From Candidatus Thiodiazotropha taylori (GTDB taxonomy: Bacteria > Pseudomonadota > Gammaproteobacteria > Chromatiales > Chromatiaceae), in NCBI GenBank assembly GCA_019100305.1, contig JAHRHW010000208.1, positions 1 through 7,764 on the forward strand: a DNA stretch of 7,764 nucleotides, read 5' to 3'. The position numbers and the translations under genes were made by a program. Positions 1 through 6,650 of this stretch are shown here, one piece after another. The first letter of the stretch is position 1. Each line of letters begins with the position of its first letter. A model generated the notes under the pieces. That model had not been told where the DNA came from and ran no database searches. It saw only the letters and a program-made list of their open reading frames with translations.

Positions 1-1
1 T

Positions 2-289
2 GAAACCGTATCAGTTAGAATTCGTGTAGAGGGTCATCTGTTCTACGCCTCGATTGATCAACTCAGCCAGATACTTAAAAAACACCGCCATGAGAATCTC
101 ATCCTTGACCTGAGTGTTGTCACATACCTTGATCTATCGGCTACCGAAGCAATCGGCAAAGAACTGGCCAAGCGGGATAAGGAGAGCACCTTCTTTGCAG
201 TCAAATTGAGCTCAGAGAGACTTCAGAACCAGTTTGAAATAAAAATGGCTGGACAACCGGTTCAGTTTATTCCAAACAATCAAGTCTAA
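2..289 (+). CDS. C-terminal end of a STAS-domain protein, probably a SulP-family anion transporter (5' end outside window)
   Basis: An open frame runs from the window edge for 95 codons to a TAA at 287-289. The visible protein has the STAS fold pattern: a beta strand (VSVRIRVEGHLFYAS, residues 3-17), a helix (about 18-30), then the core strand and loop LILDLSVVTYLDLSATEAI (33-51), followed by an alternating helix and strand. The D44-L45-S46-A47 loop sits where anti-sigma-factor antagonists carry the phosphorylated serine. In SulP transporters (sulfate, bicarbonate or dicarboxylate) a STAS domain of this kind forms the cytoplasmic C-terminus, and the start RVEGHLFYAS resembles those domains. 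No membrane part is visible, so a stand-alone STAS protein is possible. The substrate cannot be told from this fragment. The next gene on this strand begins about 500 bases later, so they are probably not one operon. Confidence 0.6.
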   Translation, partial: ETVSVRIRVEGHLFYASIDQLSQILKKHRHENLILDLSVVTYLDLSATEAIGKELAKRDKESTFFAVKLSSERLQNQFEIKMAGQPVQFIPNNQV

Positions 290-529
290 TATCTGTCAGT
301 AGCATTTGTATATGGTGCAGTTAAGACCACTCATCCTTCAAACAGAGATATTTACACATTCCATTGTTTTTTATTCACAAAAACTGGGATCAAGTAAACT
401 GACATACCCATTAGTAAATGGTCTATGTAGTTATTGACATTGATTATAGCTTCAGATGCAACAGTTACCGACTGAAGTAACACTATTACTATACAATTTT
501 ATTGCATAACAGATGTCACTGCCGGTTTA

Positions 530-631
530 GATCTGTGTTTCAGTCAGGATCTGGGCTCAATTGTTCCGATCAGAATAATAATTTGAGAGTGACAAGCTGC
601 CCAGATCATCTGCATACCAGCCCCTCTGATC
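530..631. other. Cluster of five GATC sites
   Basis: GATC occurs at 530-533, 548-551, 568-571, 604-607 and 628-631, with start-to-start spacings of 18, 20, 36 and 24 bases. A random four-base site would be expected less than once in such a length. If the host has Dam methylase, such clusters can be bound by SeqA-like or methylation-sensitive regulators. Whether that applies here is unknown, and nearby DNA also holds scattered GATC sites. Confidence 0.4.
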
Positions 632-738
632 AGGCGCGCAACATGCGTTACCACCTTTTCGAGCATGTGAATAATTACCTTCCGTAACCCAGAATCCTAA
701 TCTAAAGTATGGATAATGGTATTAAACACGGCTCAATT

Positions 739-746
739 GAGGGGGG
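739..746 (+). promoter_or_regulatory. Shine-Dalgarno-like G-rich site ahead of a possible leader ORF
   Basis: GAGGGGGG is the best ribosome-binding sequence upstream of the lipoprotein gene. It lies 6-10 bases before a GTG at 753, which is not in the lipoprotein frame. The lipoprotein ATG at 805 is too far (about 58 bases) to be served directly. Either it drives the leader ORF at 753-812 or the match is chance. Confidence 0.35.
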
Positions 747-752
747 TCAAGC

Positions 753-812
753 GTGTTTTGGATCCGCATTTGCTCCCTTCTTAATAATTTCCATACAACT
801 TACAATGTCTAA
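753..812 (+). CDS. Possible 19-codon leader peptide overlapping the lipoprotein start
   Basis: A GTG-started frame of 19 codons (MFWIRICSLL..., ending in TYNV) follows the G-rich ribosome site at 739-746 and ends with TAA at 810-812. Its stop overlaps the lipoprotein start in the arrangement aATGtcTAA, so a ribosome finishing the leader would sit on the lipoprotein ATG at 805, which has no ribosome site of its own. This is the layout of translational coupling. The peptide has no recognised family and no run of one amino acid that would suggest attenuation. It is only 20 codons long, so chance is a real alternative. Confidence 0.25.
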   Translation: MFWIRICSLLNNFHTTYNV

Positions 813-3084
813 TATAAGAGTAATCTACTTCCTAACAGTTTTATTTATCCCCGGTTTTCTGGTTGGGTGCAATGACTCCGATTCTGAGGATGTTGAATCT
901 ACCACGAGCATATCGGGCAAATTGATTACCAATGCTGAGTCAGATGAGTCATCCACCGCCTGTCCCAGCATGGCTGTTAAGATTTTGGTTTTACGTCAAG
1001 GCGAGACAGTTTCACAAGCCGACATTACGCAGGAGTGTGATTTTGCGGTTGATGTTCCTGCGGAGACACCCGTCTCACTCAAATTTGTTGATTCGTCTGG
1101 TGATGATGTTGCCGTACTGATCTATGACAACCCTCGAATCGGCCAAGGCGGAACTCTGGAGGAGTTCATCGACCGATTCCAACTGCCGCAGGGCACAAAT
1201 GAGGATATCGGTAATGTTCTTCTGTTACCGGACCAGGTAATAGCACTTCTACAACACAATCCATTACGTTATCAGGACAGTGACGGTGATGGTGTCGTTG
1301 ATGCCACGGATGCTGATTTCAATCTAACCGCTTTGCTCTCCAACCAGGATGTTGATAACGACAGCATCGATAATGAAAACGATAACTGCCCATATGAATC
1401 AAACCCAAACCAGGAAGATACAAATCAGGATGGTACGGGGGATGCGTGTTCCATTCCATCTGGTCAGCCACTCTATGGCCAGTTGACTCTGAGCCTGGTT
1501 AAAAAACTGGCCACAGCGGAAGAGGTTCAAGCGATCATGGATGACCCTGCCCTTCTCGATTCGACGCTGTTGGATGTGTCAGAGGATGATCCCAATACGA
1601 TTGTATTTGGCCCCATCCCTCAAAAAGGCAACTGGATTGTCACGCAGGGCCAGAAGGTTATGGTTGACCCTGACGGTTACTTTACCTTAGAGCCAATCGC
1701 AGACCCGGGCTCAGGTATTGCGATAGTGGTTAGAGAAGTAACAGATGATAAGCCATTATTTACCTTTCCTCTGCATAAGTTGAGCACCGATGCATCGAAC
1801 CCGGCCGTTATCGACATCAAGGGTACATTCCCAAGGCCATGTGGTATGGATGGGGGTGCCTGTCATAACCCCGCCATTGCTGAGAAAGGCGGTGCAGTAC
1901 ATCATATCAACCATGGCTATATCCATTTACCACCGATACGTCCATTCGAAGAACAAGGCGATGAGGGTGTCGAAGGAAATTGCAAAGAGGATTACAACAG
2001 GTATCCCTGCTGCTTGGACTACGATGGTCCTTTGGCAGGTCCTGACGCTGAACCTCAAACCGATTCAGTGACCGAAGTCCAAGTCTATTTGGGCTCCACC
2101 TGCCATGAATCGGTACTACACAACTGCTGCACAAATGAGCGTGGAGACTTTGCCTATCGTGCAGTCGAGATCTTACGAATATTTTCCGACAGTATCGATG
2201 AGTTGTATGAGCCAATCGGATGTCATGATAATCATAAAAAGAGGAACTGCCAATGGATTGACTATGACACCGAACAACGAGGCCTTTATCTGTCTGAAAC
2301 TACACCAAGCATCATTCAACGTTCCGCACGATACCAAGAGAATACCCGCCCACAAACAGGTTCGTTATATGTTGAAAATATCGTTGTAGCCTGCGGTGAA
2401 GAGAAAACACTCTATATGTACAACAACACCTGTAGAAACGAATCGGTGATCCACTTTGAACGGAATATCGGCGGTTCAGCAAAACTCAATGGGGACGGTG
2501 TTGAGAATGAGCGTGAAATTCCTGCCAACGAGCGTGCCAATCCATTGGTTGTAAAACATTATAAAGATGGCGTAGACAATTTTATATTCCAACGATCCAT
2601 AACCTACACAGCACCATCGGAGGCAGGCACTGCCGATGCCATTTCAGTGCAGGCTGGCGGTATTCATCGACGCGTCAATATCGAAGTTGTATGTGATAAC
2701 ACAGTGATTGAAGAACCGCCGCCCGAAGAGGAACAGGAAGAGGAAGTCACAGAACCACCACCACCCACAACAAACCCGGAAATTGACGTAGTTGAACAGA
2801 CTGCTTTCCTGTTCGATCACTTCATCGGCAGGTCACCCTGCCCTCAGGAGATTGGTCAGCTCAATATCGGCAACAGTGGCGATGGCACTTTGCGCTGGAG
2901 GATTGAGCATAATATTCCATGGTTGGATGTGGTACCTGCAAGTGGTATAGCGCCATCCACTGTATCACTTAGATTCAATTGCAATGTGAGCGGTCCTGGC
3001 AATCTCAGTGGAAACTTTTCGATCGTATCGGACAACGCGATAAACAGTCCATTGTCAATTCCTGTGGGCGGGACGGTCCACTGA
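805..3084 (+). CDS. Large exported lipoprotein with TSP3 calcium-binding repeats and C-terminal BACON/Ig-like domain
   Basis: The protein has 759 residues from ATG 805. Residues 1-22 form a lipoprotein signal: R5, a hydrophobic run, and lipobox L19-V20-G21-C22. An in-frame ATG at 709 would add 32 residues and bury this signal, so 805 is preferred. Residues about 29-110 look like a carboxypeptidase-regulatory/CnaB-like beta domain (ISGKLITN...). Residues 158-215 carry thrombospondin type 3 repeats: DSDGDGVVD, then DVDNDSIDNENDNCP and DTNQDGTGDAC, which should bind Ca2+ through Asp side chains, with C195 and C215 as a likely disulfide. Residues about 220-630 are not recognised; they hold paired cysteines C402-C403 and C441-C442, ten other Cys and a His-rich stretch after C353. 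A linker (636-657) of Glu and Pro precedes residues 658-759, whose pattern (NSGDGTLRWRI, WLDVVPASG) fits a BACON or related Ig-like surface domain. It is likely an envelope- or surface-anchored structural or binding protein; I see no catalytic motif. It is visibly AT-richer than the nuo genes. Its specific function is unknown. Confidence 0.85.
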   Translation: MSNIRVIYFLTVLFIPGFLVGCNDSDSEDVESTTSISGKLITNAESDESSTACPSMAVKILVLRQGETVSQADITQECDFAVDVPAETPVSLKFVDSSGDDVAVLIYDNPRIGQGGTLEEFIDRFQLPQGTNEDIGNVLLLPDQVIALLQHNPLRYQDSDGDGVVDATDADFNLTALLSNQDVDNDSIDNENDNCPYESNPNQEDTNQDGTGDACSIPSGQPLYGQLTLSLVKKLATAEEVQAIMDDPALLDSTLLDVSEDDPNTIVFGPIPQKGNWIVTQGQKVMVDPDGYFTLEPIADPGSGIAIVVREVTDDKPLFTFPLHKLSTDASNPAVIDIKGTFPRPCGMDGGACHNPAIAEKGGAVHHINHGYIHLPPIRPFEEQGDEGVEGNCKEDYNRYPCCLDYDGPLAGPDAEPQTDSVTEVQVYLGSTCHESVLHNCCTNERGDFAYRAVEILRIFSDSIDELYEPIGCHDNHKKRNCQWIDYDTEQRGLYLSETTPSIIQRSARYQENTRPQTGSLYVENIVVACGEEKTLYMYNNTCRNESVIHFERNIGGSAKLNGDGVENEREIPANERANPLVVKHYKDGVDNFIFQRSITYTAPSEAGTADAISVQAGGIHRRVNIEVVCDNTVIEEPPPEEEQEEEVTEPPPPTTNPEIDVVEQTAFLFDHFIGRSPCPQEIGQLNIGNSGDGTLRWRIEHNIPWLDVVPASGIAPSTVSLRFNCNVSGPGNLSGNFSIVSDNAINSPLSIPVGGTVH

Positions 3085-3271
3085 TAAAAAAAACCAGAAG
3101 AGCAAGCTGAACATTGCCATTGGCTACCTGCATGAATAACAAACAACCTGGTTTCCCTAACCTGTGATTAAAAGCTATGGGAAAAGATCTTAAAGTGGCA
3201 TTTATGCGGATTGATGATTCATCTGCCGCCTGGAAACACCAACGAAAAACAGCTAATTTTCCGGATACAAC

Positions 3272-3324
3272 TAAAAAGAAAAAGGCCCAAAACACCACTA
3301 TGGATAGCGTATTTTAGGCCTTTT
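3272..3324 (-). terminator. Intrinsic terminator of the tRNA-fMet gene
   Basis: Read on the minus strand, a 16-pair stem (arms 3309-3324 and 3280-3295, two G-U pairs, core AAAAGGCC with GGCCTTTT) is followed by a T-rich tract TCTTTTT. It begins 7 bases after the tRNA CCA end, so it should end the tRNA transcript. The stem could also stop plus-strand transcripts from the convergent lipoprotein gene, since four Ts follow it in that direction, but that tract is short. Confidence 0.85.
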
Positions 3325-3331
3325 CGATTGT

Positions 3332-3408
<77 letters not shown>

Positions 3409-3420
3409 TCAAGGTGGGGA

Positions 3421-3449
3421 ATACTACCTGTGATGGACCTGGATGACAA
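3421..3449 (-). promoter_or_regulatory. Sigma70-type promoter of the tRNA-fMet gene
   Basis: On the minus strand TTGTCA (3444-3449, 5 of 6 to consensus) and TAGTAT (3421-3426, 4 of 6) are separated by exactly 17 bases. An A/T-only-like tract at 3455-3478 lies where an UP element would be. The DNA between the -10 and the tRNA reads TCCCCAC, a C-rich discriminator of the type linked to stringent control of stable RNA genes. The start would lie near 3414, giving only a few bases of 5' leader for RNase P to remove. The motif positions are seen directly; growth-rate control is inferred. Confidence 0.7.
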
Positions 3450-3543
3450 GCCCTTTATAAAAAAATTTTAAAAGAATTGAAACATTAGATTAGACAGCCC
3501 GGAGAGGCTGAAAATTCAACACTTTTACAGGCTGAACATATAG

Positions 3544-3583
3544 AAAAAAATGCCTAAAACTGATCTCTTTGTAAGGGTTTTGC
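3544..3583 (-). terminator. Weak candidate terminator downstream of nuoN
   Basis: On the minus strand GCAAAAC (3577-3583) can pair with GTTTT plus bulged GGC (3551-3560) across a 16-base loop, and seven Ts follow (3544-3550). The stem is AT-rich with bulges, so its strength is doubtful. A cleaner five-pair stem CCGGC-GTCAG-GCCGG (3626-3640), two bases after the nuoN stop, lacks a T tract and may instead protect the mRNA end. Confidence 0.3.
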
Positions 3584-3642
3584 AAGGTGATCCGGGATGA
3601 ATCGGCCGATCCACCCTCGAATCATCCGGCCTGACGCCGGGG

Positions 3643-5091
3643 TCAGCTGCCTATCGCGGCGGCGCAGAGAGACAGCAGTCCTGCGGGGAAAAGCCCCAGC
3701 ACCAGCATGGAGAGACCGTTGATGGAGAGCATCACCTGAGTGTCCACCCCGATTGAGAGCGGTGTTTCATCTTCCGGCTGATCGAAATAGATCAACTTGA
3801 CCACACGGATGTAGTAGAAGGCACCGATGATCGAAAAGGCCACACCAACCAGGGCCAACCAGGTCAGGTCTACAGAAACGACCGCATCGAGCACGAACAG
3901 TTTGGCGAAAAAGCCCACTGTAGGAGGTACGCCGGCCATGGAGAACATCAGCAGCAGCATCATTCCGGCAAACCAGGGATTGCGCTGATTCAGGCCCTTC
4001 ATATCATCCAGATTCTCAGCCTCGAAGCCTTTCCGACTGAGGGCAATGATGATACCGAAGGCACCTGCCGACATCAGGGCGTAGACCAGGGTATAGAACA
4101 TGGCTGCGGTATAGCCCTCTTTGGTCCCCGCAAGGATGCCCAACATGATGAAACCCACGTGGGATATGGTTGAGTAGGCCAGCATCCGTTTGATGTTGGT
4201 CTGTGCGATGGCAATCAGATTGCCCACACCCATGGAGAGCACCGCCAGGATAATCAGCATCCCCTGCCAGCCCTGCCAGCCACCATTCAGTTCAGCCAGC
4301 CCATCCACCAGCAGGCGCATGGCCAGAGCGAAGGCGGCAATTTTCGGGGCACTGGCAAGAAACGCGACTACAGCGGTCGGCGCACCGTGGTAGACATCGG
4401 GCACCCACATATGAAAAGGTACAGCACCCAGCTTGAAGGCCAGACCGATCACCAGAAACACAATACCGAAGATCATTACGATCTGGTTCATGTCCCCTTT
4501 GCTCACAACCTGTGCCAATTCATCGAACTGCAGTGTGCCGGTGGTGCCGTAGATCATGGAGATGCCGTAGAGCAGCATACCTGAGGCCAGGGCACCCAGC
4601 ACAAAGTACTTCATACCCGCCTCAGCACCCTGGGGTGAGTCACGATTGAAGGCGACCAGTGCATACAGACAGAGGGCCAGCAGTTCCAAGCCAAGATAGA
4701 TGGTGAGAAAACTGTTGGCTGAGATCATCACCGTCATACCCAGAACCGCAAACAGGCCGAGGGTGTAGAACTCTCCTTTGAACAGATCCCGTTGGATCAG
4801 ATAATCCTTTGCATAGAGAAAGGAGATAAAGGTAACCAGCAGCACACCGACCTTCAGCAGGTCACTCATGGGATCCCGAATGTAGCTGCCATCGAAAAGA
4901 ATCTGAGTCTCGGAACTGGCCACAGCCAAGGTTACCGCCACGGTGACCAGCAGACCCACCTGGGTGATGACATAGCTGGCGATTCGTTGCTCTTCACGGA
5001 TGAAAAGATCGACCAACAGGACCAAACAGGCCAGGGTCAGCAAGGAAATTTCCGGTAAGACCGGGATCAGTTGTGTTGCATCGAATTGCAT
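3643..5091 (-). CDS. nuoN: NADH-quinone oxidoreductase (complex I) subunit N
   Basis: The protein of 482 residues is close to the usual NuoN length (485 in E. coli). It is a multi-pass membrane subunit of respiratory complex I, one of three antiporter-like subunits that move protons as NADH is oxidised and quinone reduced. The expected polar residues are present: E136 in YLGLELLAL, K220 in LAFKLGAVPFHMW, H226, K250 in ASAPKIAAF, and K397 in VGFFAKLF, matching E. coli E133, K217, H224, K247 and K395. The sequence IKRMLAYSTISHVGFIMLG (300-318) is the family signature shared with NuoL and NuoM. ATG 5091 is the only sensible start; it has no strong ribosome site, only GGAG about 20 bases upstream, and lies 30 bases after nuoM, so it may rely on ribosomes arriving from nuoM. 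It is the last gene of the operon here. Confidence 0.97.
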   Translation of the reverse strand: MQFDATQLIPVLPEISLLTLACLVLLVDLFIREEQRIASYVITQVGLLVTVAVTLAVASSETQILFDGSYIRDPMSDLLKVGVLLVTFISFLYAKDYLIQRDLFKGEFYTLGLFAVLGMTVMISANSFLTIYLGLELLALCLYALVAFNRDSPQGAEAGMKYFVLGALASGMLLYGISMIYGTTGTLQFDELAQVVSKGDMNQIVMIFGIVFLVIGLAFKLGAVPFHMWVPDVYHGAPTAVVAFLASAPKIAAFALAMRLLVDGLAELNGGWQGWQGMLIILAVLSMGVGNLIAIAQTNIKRMLAYSTISHVGFIMLGILAGTKEGYTAAMFYTLVYALMSAGAFGIIIALSRKGFEAENLDDMKGLNQRNPWFAGMMLLLMFSMAGVPPTVGFFAKLFVLDAVVSVDLTWLALVGVAFSIIGAFYYIRVVKLIYFDQPEDETPLSIGVDTQVMLSINGLSMLVLGLFPAGLLSLCAAAIGS

Positions 5092-5121
5092 AATTTCGCT
5101 ACCGAGTCAGGCTCCGTCAGT

Positions 5122-6636
5122 TTATAACTTGGACACAGCTATATGCTGCAGCAGGTTGTTGACAGAGGCGTCCATCACTTCAACCAGGGGTGCGGGCCAC
5201 AGGCCCAGCAACAGCACCGCTGCTGCCAGAGTGCCCAGGACAATGAATTCACGTCGGTTCATATCCTCGAGTGAGGCCACGCCTTCGGAAGTGACATCAC
5301 CGAAGACCACCCGCTTGACCATCCATAGGGTATAGGCGGCGCCGATAATCAGGGTGGTTGCCGCCAGGAATGCGTACCAGAAATCAGCCTGGAAACTGGC
5401 CAGGATGACCATGAACTCACCAACGAAACCGGAGGTACCGGGCAGTCCCGCATTGGCCATGGCAAAAAAGACCATGAAAGCGGCGAATACCGGCATGGTG
5501 TTCACCACCCCGCCGTAATCTTTGATCTCACGACTGTGCAGACGATCGTAGAGCACACCGACGCAGAGGAACATGGCGGCTGAGATGAAGCCATGGGATA
5601 CCATCTGTACCATGCCTCCCTCGATACCGAGTACCGCACCACCGGTGTTCTCACTGTTCTGACTGATGATAAAGACGATGAAGAAGCCAAGGGTAACAAA
5701 ACCCATATGGGCGATCGACGAGTAGGCAATGAGTTTTTTCATATCCTGCTGGATCAGTGCCACAAAACCGATATAGACCACAGCGATCAGTGACATGCCG
5801 ATGATCAGCCAGTCCAGGGTATGGCTCGCATCCGGGGTGATCGGCAGGCTGAAACGGAGAAAACCGTAGCCACCGATCTTGAGCATGATCGCGGCCAGGA
5901 TCACCGATCCACCGGTGGGCGCCTCCACGTGTGCGTCAGGCAGCCAGGTATGCACCGGCCACATGGGCACTTTCACCGCAAACGCGAGCAGGAAGGCGAT
6001 GAAGATCAGGATCTGTTCGGTGAGTCCCAGCTTGAGGGTATGGAAACCGAGGATATCGAAACTGCCGGACTGGAAGTACATGTAGATCAGGGCGACCAGC
6101 ATGAACACCGAACCGAAAAAGGTATAGAGGAAGAACTTGATGGTGGCGTAGACCCGGTTCGGTCCACCCCAAACCCCGATGATCAGGAACATGGGTATCA
6201 GCATCGCTTCCCAGAAGACGTAGAAGAGCATCGCGTCCAGCGCAGAGAAGACACCGACCATCACCCCTTCCATGATCAGAAAGGCGGCCATGTATTGGGA
6301 GGGGCGATACTGGATCACTTCCCAACCGGCGATAACCACCAGCGGAGTGATAAAAGTGGTGAGGATGATCAGTGGCATGGAGATGCCATCCACACCCATG
6401 TAGTACTCGATATCAAAACCGGGGACCCAGGGTACCCGCTCGACAAACTGCATATCCGCCGTGGCGCTGTCGAATGCGAACCAGAGAGGCAGGCTGACAA
6501 TAAAGGTCAGAATGGCGATGGTCAGGGCGGTCCACTTGGTGGCATTCGCTTCCCGGTCGCCACTGGCAAGTACCATGAAGCCGCCCACGATGGGCAGCCA
6601 GACCGTAAGACTTAGGATGGGCCAATCGGCAATCAT
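5122..6636 (-). CDS. nuoM: NADH-quinone oxidoreductase (complex I) subunit M
   Basis: The product is 504 residues from ATG 6636 (E. coli NuoM has 509). It is a polytopic proton-translocating subunit of complex I in the cytoplasmic membrane. Key residues seen are E143 in YVFWEAMLIPMF, K222 in FAVKVPMWPVHTWLPDAH, H229 and H236, K253 in MLKIGGYGF, H348 in MVSHGF and E407 in SGFVGEFM. These correspond to the conserved Glu, Lys and His of the proton channel. QQDMKKLIAYSSIAHMGF (296-313) is the shared antiporter signature. A TTG at 6642 could add two residues, but the ribosome site AAAGGA (6645-6650) is eight bases from the ATG and only two from the TTG, so ATG is chosen. It lies 12 bases after nuoL and 30 before nuoN, in one operon. 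Confidence 0.97.
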   Translation of the reverse strand: MIADWPILSLTVWLPIVGGFMVLASGDREANATKWTALTIAILTFIVSLPLWFAFDSATADMQFVERVPWVPGFDIEYYMGVDGISMPLIILTTFITPLVVIAGWEVIQYRPSQYMAAFLIMEGVMVGVFSALDAMLFYVFWEAMLIPMFLIIGVWGGPNRVYATIKFFLYTFFGSVFMLVALIYMYFQSGSFDILGFHTLKLGLTEQILIFIAFLLAFAVKVPMWPVHTWLPDAHVEAPTGGSVILAAIMLKIGGYGFLRFSLPITPDASHTLDWLIIGMSLIAVVYIGFVALIQQDMKKLIAYSSIAHMGFVTLGFFIVFIISQNSENTGGAVLGIEGGMVQMVSHGFISAAMFLCVGVLYDRLHSREIKDYGGVVNTMPVFAAFMVFFAMANAGLPGTSGFVGEFMVILASFQADFWYAFLAATTLIIGAAYTLWMVKRVVFGDVTSEGVASLEDMNRREFIVLGTLAAAVLLLGLWPAPLVEVMDASVNNLLQHIAVSKL

Positions 6637-6644
6637 GCTCAACG

Positions 6645-6650
6645 TCCTTT
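6645..6650 (-). promoter_or_regulatory. Ribosome binding site deciding the nuoM start
   Basis: AAAGGA on the minus strand overlaps the nuoL stop codon (TAA, 6649-6651). Spacing is eight bases to the ATG at 6636 and two to the TTG at 6642, which favours the ATG and suggests coupled translation of nuoL and nuoM. Confidence 0.7.

Larger units (their letters stand above)
290..752. other. AT-rich intergenic region without a convincing gene
   Basis: This stretch of about 460 bases separates the STAS gene from the lipoprotein gene. The only ORF, a 61-codon frame starting with TTG at 502, has no ribosome site and no family resemblance. Visible structure includes a small hairpin, CCATT-AGTA-AATGG (408-421), an inverted repeat CTTCAG (450-455) with CTGAAG (472-477), and a perfect -35-like TTGACA (434-439) without a good -10 at normal spacing. 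Near the end, TGGTATTAA (717-725) resembles an extended -10 and would put a transcript start near 732, just before the G-rich ribosome site at 739. That is inference only. No clear intrinsic terminator for the STAS gene is visible; a T run at 367-372 lacks a good stem. Confidence 0.6.

Noticed and set aside
288..372. Inverted repeat AATATCT/AGATATT with a T run as a terminator of the STAS gene
   Set aside because: The loop is about 51 bases, the stem is AT-only apart from one pair, and the T run is not adjacent to the stem.
434..439. Perfect TTGACA as a promoter
   Set aside because: No acceptable -10 lies 16-18 bases downstream; the TTATAG-like bases are only a few bases away.
502..687. 61-codon ORF in the intergenic region
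   Set aside because: It starts with TTG without a ribosome site, has no recognisable pattern or membrane segment, and lies in AT-rich non-coding DNA.
3091..3154. Inverted repeat AAACCAG/CTGGTTT after the lipoprotein gene as a terminator
   Set aside because: The loop is 50 bases and no T tract follows.
5821..6615. 264-codon plus-strand ORF opposite nuoM
   Set aside because: It is very rich in His, Asp, Glu, Gln and Gly, as expected from the complement of hydrophobic GC-rich codons, and lies entirely antisense to the certain nuoM gene.
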